Origin: Thinopyrum elongatum
Taxonomy: Eukaryota; Streptophyta; Magnoliopsida; Poales; Poaceae
Assembly: GCA_011799875.1 (NCBI GenBank)
Contig: CM022303.1
Span: 191,877,700 to 191,941,699, forward strand
Direction: 5' to 3'
Length of the DNA stretch: 64,000 nt
Both the position numbers and the translations under genes were made by a program. The notes below the pieces were generated by a model. That model did not search any database. It saw only the letters and a list, made by a program, of their open reading frames with translations, and was not told where the DNA came from. Shown here piece by piece: positions 10,207 through 22,393 of this stretch (its first letter is position 1; every line of letters starts with the position of its first letter).

Positions 10207-13200
10207 ATGGCCCGTGCTACTGTTCCCTTGAATTTTAATGCGTTCCTAGAGAAAGCTAAGTTGAAAGATGATGGTAGCAACTACACGGACTGGATCCGTA
10301 ACTTGAGGACTATCCTCACTGCTGCACAAAAGAATTATGTCCTTGATGCACCGCTAGGTGACAAGCCCGCTCCCGCTAATGTAGACGCTTTGAACGTCTG
10401 GCAAACACGGTCTGATGACTACTCTATAGTTCAGTGTGCCATGCTCTACGGCTTAGAATAGGAACTTCAAAGACGTTTTGAACATCATGGAGCATATGAG
10501 ATGTTCCAGGAATTGAAGTTAATATTTAAAGCAAATGCCCGAGTTGAGAGATATGAAGTCTCCAACAAGTTCTATAGTTGCAAGATGGAGGAGAACAGTT
10601 CTGTCAGTGAACACATACTCAGAATGTCTGGGTACCATAACCACTTGACTCAACTGGGAGTTAATCTTCCGGATGATAGTGTTATTGACAGCGTTCTTCA
10701 ATCACTGCCACCAAGCTACAAAGGCTTCATGATGAACTATAATATGCAAGGGATGAATAAGACAATTTCCGAGCTCTTCGCTATGCTCAAAGCTGCGGAG
10801 GTAGAAATCAAGAAAGAGCATCAAGTGTTGATGGTTCACAAGACCACTAGTTTCAAGAAAAAGGGCAAGGGAAAGAAGGGGAACTTCAAGAAGAAAGGCA
10901 AGCAAGTTGTCACTCCTGGGAAGAATCCCAAGTCTGGACCAAAGCCTGAAACTGAGTACTTCTACTGCAAAGAGACTGGTCACTGGAAGCGGAACTGCCC
11001 CAAGTATTTGGCGGATAAGAAGGATGGCAAAGTGAACAAAGGTATATTTGATATACATGTTATTGATGTGTACCTTACTAATGCTCGTAGTAGTGCCTGG
11101 GTATTTGATACCGGTTCGGTTGCTCATATTTGTAACTCGAAACAGGGGCTGCGGATCAAATAAAGATTGGCTAAGGACGAGGTGACAATGCGCGTCGGGA
11201 ATGGTTCCAAGGTCGATGTGATCGCCGTCGGCACGCTACCTCTACATCTACCTTCGGGATTAGTTTTAGACCTGAATAATTGTTATTTGGTGCCAGCGTT
11301 GAGCATGAACATTATATCTGGATCTTGTTTGATGCGAGACGGTTATTCAGTTAAATCAGAGAATAATGGTTGTTCTATTTATATGAGTAATATCTTTTAT
11401 GGTCATGCACCCTTGAAGAGTGGTCTATTTTTGTTGAATCTCGATCGTGGTGATACACATATTCATAATATTGATGCCAAAAGATGCAAAGTTGATAATG
11501 ATAGTGCAACATATTTGTGGCACTGCCGTTTAGGTCATATTGGTGTAAAGCGCATGAAGAAACTCCATGCTGATGGACTTTTGGAATCACTTGATTATGA
11601 ATCATTTGATGCTTGCGAACCATGCCTCATGGGCAAGATGACTAAGACTCCATTCTCCGGAACAATGGACTAAGACTCGTTCTTCGGAACAATGGAGCGA
11701 GCTACAGACTTATTGGAAATAATACATACCGATGTATGCGGTCCGATGAGTGTTGAGGCTCGTGGCGGGTATCGTTATTTTCTGACCTTCACAGATGATT
11801 TAAGCAGATATGGCTATATCTACTTCATGAAACACAAGTCTGAACATTTGAAAAGTTCAAAGAACTTCAGAGTGAAGTGGAGAATCATCGTAACAAGAAA
11901 ATAAAGTTTCTACGATCTGATCGCGGAGGCGAATACTTGAGTTTCGAGTTTGGCCTTCATTTAAAACAATGCGGAATAGTTTCGCAACTCACGCCACCTG
12001 GAACACCATAGCGTAATGGTGTGTCCGAACGTCGTAACCATACTTTATTAGATATGGTGCGATCTATGATGTCTCTTACTGATTTACCATTATCGTTTTG
12101 GGGTTATGCATTAGAGACAGCTGCATTCATGTTAAATAGGGCACCATCTAAATCCGTTGAGACGACACCGTATGAACTGTGGTTTGGCAAGAAACCTAAG
12201 CTGTCGTTTCTTAAAGTTTGGGGTTGCGATGCTTATGTGAAAAAGCTTCAGCCTGATAAGCTCGAACCCAAATCGGAGAAGTGCGTCTTCATAGGATACC
12301 CAAAAGAAACTGTTGGGTACACCTTCTATCACAGATCCGAAGGCAAGATATTTGTTGCTAAGAATGGATCCTTTCTAGAGAAGGAGTTTCTCTCGAAAGA
12401 AGTGAGTGGGAGGAAAGTAGAACTTGATGAGGTAGTGGTACCTTCTCTTGAATTGGAAAGTAGTTCATCACAGAAATCAGTTCCAGTGATGCCTACACCA
12501 ATTAGTGAGGAAGCTAATGATGATGATCATGAAGCTTCAGATCAAGTTACTACAGAACCTCGTAGGTCAACCAGAGTACATTCCGCACCAGAGTGGTACG
12601 GTAATCCTGTTCTGGAAGTCATGTTACTAGACCATGACGAACCTACGAACTATGAGGAAGCGATGATGAGCCCAGATTCCGCGAAATGGCTTGAGGCCAT
12701 GAAATTTGAGATGGGATCCATGTATGAGAACAAAGTATGGACTTTGGTTGATTTGGCCGATGATCGGCAAGCCATAGAGAATAAATGGATCTTCAAGAAG
12801 AAGACTGACGCTGACGGTAATGTTACTGTCTACAAAGCTCGACTTGTTGCGAAAGGTTTTTGACAAGTTCAAGGAGTTGACTACGATGAGACCTTCTCAC
12901 CCGTAGCGATGCTTAAGTCTGTCCGAATCATGTTAGCAATTGCCGTGTTTTATGATTATGAAATCTTGCAAATGGATGTCAAAACTGCGTTCCTTAATGG
13001 ATTTCTCAAAGAAGAGTTGTATATGATGCAATCAGAAGGTTTTGTCGATCCTAAAGGTGCTAACAAAGTGTGCAAGCTCCAGCGATCCATTTATGGACTG
13101 GTGCAAGCATCTCGGAGTTGGAATATAGGCTTTGATAGTGTGCTCAAAGCATATGGTTTATACAGACTTTTGGAGAAGCCTATATTTACAAGAAAGTGAG

Positions 13201-14177
13201 TGGGAGCTCTGTAGCATTTCTAATATTATATGTGGATGACATATTATTGATTGGAAATGATATAGAATTTCTGGATAGCATAAAAGGATACTTGAATAAG
13301 AATTTTTCAATGAAAGACCTCGGTGAAGCTGCTTATATATTGGGCATCAAGATCTATAGAGATAGATCAAGACGCTTAATTGGACTTTCACAAAGCACAT
13401 ACCTTGATAAAGTTTTGAAGAAATTCAAAATGGACCAGTCAAAGAAAGGGTTCTTGCCTGTGACAAGGTGTGAAGTTGAGTAAGACTCAATGCCTGACCA
13501 CTGCAGAAGATAGAGAGAAAATGAAAGTCATTCCCTATGCCTCAGCCATAGGATCTATCATGTATGCAATGCTGTGTACCAGACCTGATGTGTACCTTGC
13601 TATAAGTTTAGCAGGGAGGTACCAAAGTAATCCAGGAGTGGATCACTGGACAGCGGTCAAGAACATCCTGAAATACCTGAAAAAGGACTAAGGATATGTT
13701 TCTCGTTTATGGAGGTGACAAAGAGCTCATCGTAAATGGTTATGTCGATGATAGCTTTGACACGTATTTATATTGAATGGTGGAGCTGTCAGTTGGTGCA
13801 GTTCCAAGCAAAGCGTCGTGGCGGGATCTACATGTGAAGCGGAGTACATAGCTGCTTCGGAAGCAGCAAATGAAGAGGTCTGGATGAAGGAGTTCATATC
13901 CGATCTAGATGTAATACCTAGTGCATCGGGTCCAATGAAAAACTTTTGTGACAATACTGGAGCAATTGCCTTAGCGAAGGAATCCAGATTTTACAAAAGA
14001 ACCAAACACATCAAGAGATGCTTCAACTCAATCCGCGATCAAGTCAAGGAGGGAGACATAGAGATTTGCAAAATACATACGGATCTGAATGTTGCAGACC
14101 CGTTGACTAAGCCTATTCCACGAGCAAAACATGATCAGCACCAAGACTCCATGGGTGTTAGAATCATTACAATGTAA
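10207..14177 (+). pseudogene. gag-pol: Copia gag-pol of Angela-type element 1, heavily decayed
   Basis: Alignment by eye to the better-preserved copy at 46083-50060 shows the same polyprotein: gag, CCHC knuckle (10965-11000), protease D-T-G (around 11110), integrase zinc region with W-H-C-R-L-G-H (11519), RT with Y-V-D-D (13232) and RNase H with A-E-Y-I-A-A-S (13841). Breaks seen: TAG 10459, TAA 11161, a duplicated block of about 27 bp bringing TAA at 11671, a one-base loss near 11845, TAG 12009, TGA 12861, a one-base loss near 13158, a two-base loss near 13462, a one-base gain near 13683 and a deletion of about 36-40 bp near 13760. It cannot encode a working polyprotein. Confidence 0.92.
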
Positions 14178-14200
14178 TCTAGATTACTGACTCTAGTACA

Positions 14201-14210
14201 AGTGGGAGAC
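14201..14210 (+). promoter_or_regulatory. Polypurine tract of Angela-type element 1
   Basis: AGTGGGAGAC lies directly before the 3' LTR. The same tract precedes the 3' LTR of element 2. Confidence 0.75.
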
Positions 14211-15964
14211 TGAAGGAAATATGCCCTAGAGGCAATAATAAAGTTGTTATTTATATTTCCTTATATCATGATAAATGTTTATTATTCATGCTAGAATTGT
14301 ATTAACCAGAAACTTGATACATGTGTGAATACATAGACAAAACAAAGTGTCCCTAGTATGCCTCTACGTGACTAGCTCGTTAATCAAAGATGGTTAAGTT
14401 TCCTAACCATAGACATGTGTTGTCATTTGATGAACGAGATCACATCATTAGGAGAATGATGTGATGCACAAGACCCATCCATTAGCTTAGCATAATGATC
14501 GTTAAGTTTTATTGCTAAAGCTTTCTTCATGACTTATACATATTCCTCTGACTATGAGATTATGCAACTCCCGAATACTGGAGGAACACCTTGTGTTCTA
14601 TCAAACGTCACAATGTAACTGGGTGATTATAAAGATGCTCTACAGGTGTCTCCGAAGGTGTTTGTTGGGTTGGCATAGATCGAGATTAGGATTTGTCGCT
14701 CCGAGTATCGGAGAGGTATCTCTGGGCCCTCTCGGCAATGCACATCATATGAAGCCTTGCAAGCAATGTGACTAATGAGTTAGTTGTGGGATGATGCATT
14801 ACGGAACGAGTAAAGAGACTTGCCGGTAACGAGATTGAACTAGGTATGATGATACCGACGATCGAATCTCAGGCAAGTAACATGCCGATGACAAAGGGAA
14901 TAACGTATGTTGTTATGCGGTTTGACCGATAAAGATCTTCGTAGAATATGTGGGAGCCAATATGAGCATCCAGGTTCCGCTATTGGTTATTGACCGGAGA
15001 TGTGTCTCGGTCATGTCTACATAGTTCTCGAACCCGTAGAGTCCGCACGCTTAACGTTTGATGGCGATTTGTATTATGAGTTATGTGTTTTGGTGACCGA
15101 AGTTTGTTCGGAGTCCCGGATGAGATCACGGACATGATGAGGAGTCTCGAAATGGTCGAGAGATAAAGATTCATATTTTGGAAGGTTGTACTCGGACTTC
15201 GGAATGGTTCTGAGTGATTCGGGTATTTTACCGGAGTACCGAGAGGTTACCGGAACCCCCCGGGAGAGTTAATGGGCCTCATGGGCCATAGGGAAGAGGG
15301 GAGGCAGCCCACAAGGGGTGGCTGCGCCCCCCTCCCATAGGGAGTCCGAATTGGACTAGGGGAGGGGGGCGCCCCCCTTTCCTTCTCCTCTTCCCTCTCC
15401 CTTCCCTATTTCCCCTCCGGTAAAATGGAAAAGTGGGGGGGGGGGGCGAATCCTACTAGGAGTGGAGTCCTAGTAGGACTCCCCCCCATGGCGCACCCCC
15501 TAGGTGGCCGGCCTCCTCCTCCCCTCCTTTATATACGGGGGAAAGGGGGCACCCTAGAACACATCAGATATTCTCTTAGCCGTGTGTGGTGCCCCCCTCC
15601 ACAGTTTACTCCTCCGGTCATAGCGTCGTAGTGCTTAGGCGAAGCCCAGCGCAGATCACATCACCAACACCGTCGCCATGCCGTCGTGCTGACGGCACTC
15701 TCCCTCGACCGTCTGCTGGATCAAGAGTTCGAGCGATGTCATCGAGCTGAACGTGTGCTGAACACGGAGGTGCCGTACGTTCTATACTTGGATCGGTTGG
15801 ATCGTGAAGACGTTCGACTACATCAACCGCGTTAACCTAACGCTTCCGCTTTCGGTCTACGAGGGTACGTGGACACACTCTCCCCTCTCGTTGCTATGCA
15901 TCTCCTAGATAGATCTTGTGTGAGCGTAGAATTTTTTTGAAATTGCATGCTACGTTCCCCAACA
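14211..15964 (+). repeat. 3' LTR of Angela-type element 1
   Basis: A 1754-bp LTR, TGAAGG...CCAACA, collinear with 7277-8980 but longer because of the C-rich insert near 15330-15380. Confidence 0.92.
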
Positions 15965-15983
15965 GTACGGCGCGCCACGCCTC

Positions 15984-16301
15984 TCACTCTGCGGCGCTCC
16001 AATGGTCTCGCTGTGCAGTGAGCCGCAGCCTATCGGCGCGGACGCACCTAGCTTGCTCTACGGCGCACCATCGATCATGTTGTGCGGTGAGCTGCAGCCT
16101 CTCGGTGCTGACATGCCTATTTTGATCCACGGCGCTGAAGCGCCATGCGCCAAGGGTCTGCTCAACCCTGGTGATTACGCGCATCACGGTGTTGTCCATC
16201 ACGTTGCCGAGGAGCGCCTCGGCCTCGACGGGCCGTGGCGCCTTCTCGTTTTCCTCGTTGAGGAGGTTGATGGCAGTGGCGGCGCTTTGCTGGGTTGGCA
16301 T
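15984..16301 (-). CDS. Small transposon-borne protein with a 24-residue repeat (hypothetical)
   Basis: A 105-codon minus-strand ORF starts at ATG 16301 (M-P-T-Q-Q-S-A-A-T-A-I-N-L-L) and ends at TGA 15984. Its C-terminal half repeats a unit of about 24 residues: R-L-Q-L-T-A-Q-H-D-R-W and R-L-R-L-T-A-Q-R-D-H-W, each preceded by A-V-D/E-Q. The stop is only 20 bp from the Angela LTR edge. The gene sits just inside the subterminal repeats of CACTA A, the same relative place as the coiled-coil gene in CACTA B. No family is recognised. The product may be a remnant truncated by rearrangement at the Angela boundary. Confidence 0.4.
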   Translation of the reverse strand: MPTQQSAATAINLLNEENEKAPRPVEAEALLGNVMDNTVMRVITRVEQTLGAWRFSAVDQNRHVSTERLQLTAQHDRWCAVEQARCVRADRLRLTAQRDHWSAAE

Positions 16302-16759
16302 GCTTGGAAAAGGGGGATGTGCTACAGGTTGCGCTTGTTGCCTCTGTGCGTCGTGCGCTGCCTAGGTTTATGCGTAATATCGCTGGGTGGCGGCGGGAAA
16401 CCGGTGAGGAAATGGCAGAAAATGGTGGCGTGTTCATAAAATGCCATCAATTAATGGAAACTTAGCATAGAAGGAACGTCGAGCTAGCACGACGTGTGCG
16501 GGCACATTGCTCGCCCAAGGCTATGATCCATATACTTGTGTTCCCAACAGAGCACACTATTCACAGTAAAGAATACTATTCCATTTATCCTAGTAGAGCA
16601 GTGGCGGCAAGCATCACAAGAAGAAGATGATGATCAGATGATCATTTATCCTAGTTAATTATGCATGTAATAGTTTACTTTGGTGTGTGGAAATGTCATG
16701 TGTGTACTAGCCACCTATGTATGGATGTTCGCCGCGTATCACACACATCTTGTTTACAC
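16302..16759. other. Upstream region of the 16301 ORF, no further gene
   Basis: GC-rich leader to about 16440, then AT-rich DNA. Overlapping alternative ORFs (for example 16162-16437 minus) are low-complexity and not supported. Confidence 0.4.
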
Positions 16760-17290
16760 GAAACGTTTCTATTCTCTTGGCTCAACACAAACAGTTTATT
16801 GGAATGAACTGTATGCCCTCCATTGCACACACCTTGATCTGGCTGAACCATTTCTGTTGTGTTGCCTAATCAAAAATAGTTCATTCGACTGAACCGTATG
16901 CCGTATATCGCACACACCTTCATCTGGCTAACCTTGTATTTTGTGTTGTCTAATCACAAACAGTTCATCCGAGTGAACTGTATGTTGTATATCGCACACA
17001 CCTTCATCTGGCTGCCCATTTCTGTTGTTCCGCCTTATCACAAACAATTTATCCGAGTGAACTATATGACGTATATCACACACACCTTCATCTGGCTGCC
17101 CGTTTATGTTGTCCTGCCTCATCGCAAACAGTTCATTGAACTGAACCGTATGCCCCTCATCGCACACGCAACTAAAATCTGAACCGTGTTTGATGTATCC
17201 ACCATCGCAAACATTTTGCATCTTTTTTATGGTTTTTTACATCACTGTTTGTGATTAATGCATCGCACACAGTTTCATCGAAGGGTCTCC
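16760..17290. repeat. Subterminal repeats of CACTA A
   Basis: Units of about 83 bp repeat four to five times, each with a GAACTGTATG-like half, a CGCACACACCTTCATCTGGC half and a CACAAACAGTTCAT half. Such short direct repeats inside the termini are a hallmark of CACTA elements, where the transposon-encoded binding protein docks. Confidence 0.8.
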
Positions 17291-17308
17291 GATTGTAGTG
17301 TCGCGTTA

Positions 17309-17327
17309 GCAGCATCCTGCAGTAGTG
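17309..17327 (-). repeat. Terminal inverted repeat of CACTA A
   Basis: GCAGCATCCTGCAGTAGTG, i.e. CACTACTGCAGGATGCTGC on the minus strand. It differs at one base from the start of CACTA B (21474-21492). The likely 3-bp target copy is ATA at 17328-17330; its partner lies outside what I could locate. Confidence 0.85.
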
Positions 17328-19909
17328 ATATAAAGCATTCACGGAAATATTAATAGGCACAACTTATTTAAATATTCAAGTTGAAAACCATGGCTACTGC
17401 AAGGCCATCATGCAAGTGGCTGTTGTGGCTTGCCTGGGGATGAAGGGTTCTCTGGGAAGAAGTGTGATGAAGTCGCGGAAAGATTCGCCGAAAACTCTTC
17501 TCTCTCGGAGGGGGCTAAATAGGGGCAAGGGCAAAATGGTCATTTCCAGTATGTGAGAAGATAGTGAAAATGGTACCAACAGAACGGGCTCGATGAGACG
17601 AAGACATGGGCTTTGGAATCACCTGATTCGGAGTTACGGTCGCGGAGATATAGTTGGTTGAAGTTTAGGGACCAATCTGTAAAAGAATCTTCACAAACAG
17701 GCCCCTGACTGGAAAAACAGAAAACGCCTTCGACGTAATACGTCATCTGCACAGGAAAGCGGACTCATAGCCGCAGTAGAAGAAAAGTACGCTTTCCTTA
17801 GAGGAAAGTCTACTCTGTGGAAAGACGTGTCCACTTATCCCGCGCGGGCCCGGCCTCTGAGTCACTTACATGCGGGGCCCACGGCGCTCTCTCTCTCTCC
17901 CCCTGCGTCCTCTTTTTCTACCTCCAGATGCTGGGGACAGAGGAGGCCTCGGCCAAGCGTGCGTCGGCGCTCCCCGGTGGCTCAGGCCGTCTCCGGCCGT
18001 GCTCCGGCCACCAGCGGAATCAGGAGAGGACGCCGCACCCACCTGGCCAGGGCACGAGAACCAAGGGGGACTGAGGCAGCGGCAGTGCAGACTCCGGCGA
18101 AAACGGCTTCGGCCGATCTTGGGGATGAGGCTACCGGCGGTCTGGCGAAGAAGGGAGAGGGGTGGGGCGGCTCGCTGGACTATGGGGCCTCCTTTGGTGG
18201 GGTCAGGATGGAGGGAGGAGGCCAGGCTTGCTCAAATTTGAGCAGAGGCCGAGGCGGCCATGGCGGTCAAAGAGAGGGCAGGGGGCTCTGGGGCTCGGGG
18301 AAGAAGGTTGGGAGGTCTATGAGCTGCGGGAGAACGTGAGGAAGCTATTTATAGTCGTGGGGAAAGCTCTAGAGCGACGTGGGCGACAACCCATGGTGGA
18401 GCAGGACACGGTCTGCTCTGGACGGACCCTGTGCTCCACGTAGAAGATGACCTGAGAGCGGGAGAGGCATCCAGAGCGATATCGGCGGCACGGGGGAGCT
18501 ACTGGACATGGCTAGGCGACGAGAGGTGGAAGAAACAGACAAGAAGCAGGGGTTCAATCTGCCAAAGCACGCGGACGGGCATGCTAGAGGCATAGTCACC
18601 GCATGAACATGACAATAACCCGTGCTCTGATTGGCCAAATCGTGTCTAGGCGATAGGTCATTCTTCAGAGAAGACCAAGAAGGAAAGAAATGAGAACAGG
18701 AGCACATGAGGTGACTGAAGAGAGCTTGGGGGCAAAACAACAGTAAGGTGTTTTTTGCTTTCTGGGGGAGAGTTACTTGGATAAGAAGGATGAGGTTTGG
18801 CTTTCTGTGATCATACACTAAGATGATCACGTTGGAAAAGTTTCAGCCCAAATGGAGGAGTGTAGCTAGCACTTGCTGTACAAACCACCACACTGGACAG
18901 AAATACAAAATATGAAGTAGCACTCCCATAAATGATTGGATTGAGCTGAATTTTGGCGGAGGCTAGTAATTTGGGCATATGAACATACTATAAAAAAATT
19001 ATACCATTTCGATATACGAAAATGGTACTTCCTTCACAGTGGTTCTTGCTGGACAGAAACTTAGAAAAATTCTACAGAGATATTGGATGAATGAAATGAT
19101 CCCAAACTTGGTGGAGAGATGTTATATGGGTAGGAGCATGTCCTGGTAAATTTTCAGCAATACTGAATCAATATAAAATATAGTTGCTTCACACACTGAA
19201 AATCTAAGCAGAAACAAAGATTTGAAGGTGTGCTCACATGGATTGATGAATGAATCCCAAAATTTTAGGAGAGCTATTATTTGAGCACATAGAGGATTTG
19301 ACAAAATTTAAACTCATTTGGATATGCCTAGCTAGTACCTCCTTCACAAAGTTGCTTTCTGGACAGAAAGTTTGGAAAATTTCTTAGCAATATTTACTAG
19401 GAAAATTGAGTTGAATTTTAACATGAGGCAATTATATGGATAGGATATAATGCCCAAAAAGTTTGGGAGCAATCAAGAAAATATAGGTGGCACTTCCTTC
19501 ACAAAAGGCCACACTGCACAGAATTGAAGACTGAATATTGTTGAATTATTTTTCGGCTAGTCAAGGAAAGTTTGGACATATTTAGGGAATATATGATCCA
19601 AAAAAATTAAGAGAATTATTTGGGAATTTTTTGGAAGACAGAAATATAAGTTGCTTCACAACCTAGGGCAAACAGGGTTATTCGTTTAATAGAAAAAGGA
19701 ATATTCCCAAGAAATAAATATTGGGATTGGGCTAAGATGGAAATGACATGATCTTGGGATGGTTTTGAGGATGACAAGCCACTTTGGAGACTAAGAAGAT
19801 ATGATCTTCCCAAGTTTCAAGACCACATAGCCACAAAAAATGAAATCCAAAGCAAAATTTCAAATAAATTCAAAGAAAAAGAAATGAGCCAAAAATCCAG
19901 GGTGTTACA
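17328..19909 (-). mobile_element. Minus-strand LTR remnant (TGTAACACCCTGG type)
   Basis: The plus-strand end CCAGGGTGTTACA at 19909 is a minus-strand LTR start TGTAACACCCTGG. On the same strand a TATA box lies about 1.55 kb downstream (18345-18354), followed by a GC-rich leader, as expected for U3 then R/U5. The other LTR edge is not seen: the sequence is cut at 17327 by the terminus of CACTA A. Following bases GCTTC would be the target duplication. Several ORFs of 90-170 codons in the GC-rich part overlap in all frames and look non-coding. Family uncertain; a Gypsy LTR is likely. Confidence 0.55.
18345..18354 (-). promoter_or_regulatory. TATA box of the minus-strand LTR
   Basis: CTATTTATAG on the plus strand reads CTATAAATAG on the minus strand, followed by a C/T-rich leader. 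Confidence 0.5.
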
Positions 19910-20546
19910 GCTTCCCTCTGCGAAGGGCCTATTTTTTAGTTTTATGTATTTACTTTTATGCAAGAGTCAAAGTATTCTTCTTTACTCCTTTTTATTTTTC
20001 TCTTTGGCAAGCATCATGTGGTGGGAAAAGATCTAGGCACATATATCCAGTTGGATGTGAGTGAGCATGAGCTATTATTGTTGACATCACCCTTGAGGTG
20101 AATAAGTTGGGAGGCGAAACTATAAGCCCCTATCTTTCTATGTGTCCGGTTGAAACTTTTTGCTCATATGTATGCTGTGAGTGTTAGCAATCATAGAAGA
20201 TTAAATGATGGTTGAGTATGTGGACTTGCCAAAAGGCTCCGATATGTGACCCTTCCTGAAAATATGATGAATTGTAGTTGCAAAGTTGACTGAGAACATA
20301 GTTTGTTGGTTTTCAATAAAGTTTATGCTTTTTACTTCGATGTTGTGATGAATTGTTACTTGTTCATGAGAAGTTATATGATAGAGCTTTATGATAAAGT
20401 TTGTTGTTGTTATAATAATAAGCATGATGCTACTATGTCCGTATTTTGTTTCTATCGACACCTCTCTCTCTCTCTCTAAACATGTGGACATGATTTTCGA
20501 TATCGGCTTTCGCTTGAGGACAAGTGAGGTGTAAGCTTGGGGGAGT
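19910..20546 (+). mobile_element. 3' internal end of an Athila-type Gypsy element with polypurine tract
   Basis: AT-rich non-coding sequence ends with GGTGTAAGCTTGGGGGAG at 20529-20545, a strong polypurine tract directly before an LTR starting TTGATACGTCC. This junction is typical of Triticeae Athila-lineage elements such as Sabrina or WHAM. A short (CT)n run is at 20460-20479. Upstream coding parts are absent, because the LTR remnant at 17328-19909 interrupts the element. Confidence 0.7.
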
Positions 20547-21473
20547 TGATACGTCCATTTTGCATCATGTTTTCCTACTGTTATTTATAATGTTTTTATG
20601 CATAATAATGCTTTATAGAGTAATTTTAATGCCTTTTCTCTCATAATATGCAAGGTTTATACAAAGAGGGAGAATACCGGCAGCTAGAATTCTGGACCTG
20701 AAAAAGCCACGTCAGAGATACCTATTCTACACATCTCAAAATGAGCTAAAATTTTAAGGAGAATTATTTTGGAATATTTAATAATTATTAGAGAAAAGAA
20801 CTACCGGAGGGGGGCCACCTGGTGCCCACAAGACACCAGGGCGCGCCAGGGCCCCCAGCCGCGCCCTGGTGGGTGGTGGGCAGTCCAGCCCACCTCCGGT
20901 GCCCATCTTCTCGTATATGAGGTCTTTTGACCTAGAAAAAATAAGGAGAGGACTTTTGGAACGGAGCGCCGCCGTCTTGAGGCGAAACTTGGGCAGGAGC
21001 ACTTTTGCCCTCTGGCAGAGCAATTCCGCCGATGGAACTTCCCTCCCGGAGGGGGAAATCAAAGCCATCGTCATCACCAACAACCCTCTCATCTTTGGGA
21101 GGCCAATATCCATCAACATCTTCAACAGCACCATCTCATCTCAAACCCTAGTTCATCTCTTGTGTTCAATCTTTGTACCAGAACCGCAGATTGGTACCTG
21201 TGGGTGACTAGTAGTGTTGATTACATCTTGTAGTTGATTACTATATGGTTTATTTGGTAGAAGATTATATGTTCAGATCCATTATGCTATTTAATACCCC
21301 TCTGATCTTGAGCATGAATATCATTTGTGAGTAGTTACCTTTGTTCTTGAGGTCACGGGAGAAGTCTTGTTGCAAGTAATCATGTGAATTTGATATGTGT
21401 TCGATATTTTCATGATATGTATGTCGTGATTCCCTTAGTGGTGTTATGTGAACGTTGACTACATGACACTTCA
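20547..21473 (+). repeat. 3' LTR of Athila-type element, first part
   Basis: TGATACGTCCATTTTGCATC opens the LTR. It runs to ACATGACACTTCA, where CACTA B is inserted, and continues at 32229 with CCATCTTTGGGCC. The final TCA (21471-21473) is the target site repeated at 32226-32228. Confidence 0.8.
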
Positions 21474-21499
21474 CACTACTGGAGGATGCTGCTAACGTG

Positions 21500-22010
21500 A
21501 CACTACAATCAGAGACCCTTCGACGAAACTGTGTGCGATGCATTAATCGCAAACGGTGTTGTAAAAAACCATAAAAAAAGATGCAAAACGTTTGCGATGG
21601 CGGATTCATCAAACACGGTTCAGATTTTAGTTGCGTGTGCGATGCGGGGCATACGGTTCAGTTCATGAACTATTTGCGATGAGGCAGAAGAATAGAAACG
21701 GGCAGCCAGATGAAGGTGTGTGCGATATACAGCATACAGTTCACTCGGATTAACTGTTTGTGATTAGGCAACACAACAGAAACGGTCAGCCAAATCAAGG
21801 TGTCTGCGATTGAGGGCATACACTTCAGATGGATGAACTGTTTGCAATTAGGCAACACAACAAAAATGGTCAGCCAGATCAAGGTGTCTGCGATTGACGG
21901 CATACACTTCACATGGATGAACTATTTGCGATTAGCCACAACAAACAGAAACAGTTAGACAGATCAACGTGTGTGCGCTAGATGGGCACACATTCTAATT
22001 AAAAGAAGCG
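21500..22010. repeat. Left subterminal repeats of CACTA B
   Basis: Units of about 83 bp with GATCAAGGTGTCTGCGATTG, GGCATACACTTCA and GAACTGTTTGCAATTAGG-like blocks. They are the inverted counterpart of the repeats at 16760-17290. Confidence 0.8.
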
Positions 22011-22290
22011 TGCGCGATGGTAATAACGAGCGCGCACGGTTGATGGAACAAGACGTGTGCTGACATCGCCTATTGCGGTGCACCCTGCAAACGCCATGTA
22101 CGCGGCCGGGAACGCGTGCCCACGTTACGCCATTCGGGAATAGTGCCTCACTTAGAAATTATAGAACCGTCAATAAATTTTGAGCCTGCGTCACGTCACA
22201 TTCCAAATTACTACCACCCTATATTTAATTACAAATCTGTTCACACCGATCAAAACCTAAATGGTTTCCCACTTAGGAGCATATTAGTAC

Positions 22291-22304
22291 TCGGTTATAA
22301 ATAC
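22291..22304 (+). promoter_or_regulatory. Putative TATA box of the CACTA B coiled-coil gene
   Basis: GGTTATAAATACTACC lies about 90 bp before the ATG at 22394, in front of a short C/A-rich leader. Confidence 0.5.
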
Positions 22305-22393
22305 TACCTACTCCAAGATGACTGCACATTCCTCCTCAACTCCTCATCCACTAAAACAAACAAGTCATTCATCGTCGTTCCCTTGCGTCTGCC

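Larger units (their letters stand above)
7277..15964 (+). mobile_element. Angela/BARE-type Copia LTR retrotransposon 1 (full length, degenerate)
   Basis: An 8688-bp element with two LTRs starting TGAAGGAAATATGCCC and ending CCCCAACA, an iMet-like primer site, a decayed gag-pol and a purine tract before the 3' LTR. The order protease, integrase, RT, RNase H places it in Copia. LTR sequence and size match the Triticeae Angela/BARE/WIS group. Flanking pentanucleotides do not match (TGTTG at 7272-7276, GTACG at 15965-15969), so a simple insertion is not supported here. It interrupts CACTA A. Confidence 0.93.
2039..17327 (-). mobile_element. CACTA element A, gene-carrying, inverted; left limit not seen
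   Basis: The right boundary at 17327 ends in GCAGCATCCTGCAGTAGTG, whose reverse complement CACTACTGCAGGATGCTGC is a CACTA terminus nearly identical to that of element B (21474). Inside it lie 83-bp subterminal repeats (16760-17290), a 105-aa minus-strand ORF, a plus-strand pseudogene (6394-7050), a 505-bp tandem array (3731-5998), a minus-strand ORF (2850-3485) and GRF-like exons. The array is homologous to that of element B but in opposite orientation, so A is inverted relative to B. The distal terminus was not found; it may lie left of the window or be deleted, and the start given is only the last feature I attribute to it. No transposase was seen, so the element looks non-autonomous. An Angela-type element occupies 7277-15964. 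Confidence 0.6.

Noticed and set aside
15425..15631. 68-codon ORF in a C-rich region
   Set aside because: It lies inside the 3' LTR of Angela-type element 1 and is low-complexity.
17827..18443. GC-rich ORFs up to 170 codons
   Set aside because: They are opposite to the likely transcription direction of an LTR remnant and have biased composition without domains.
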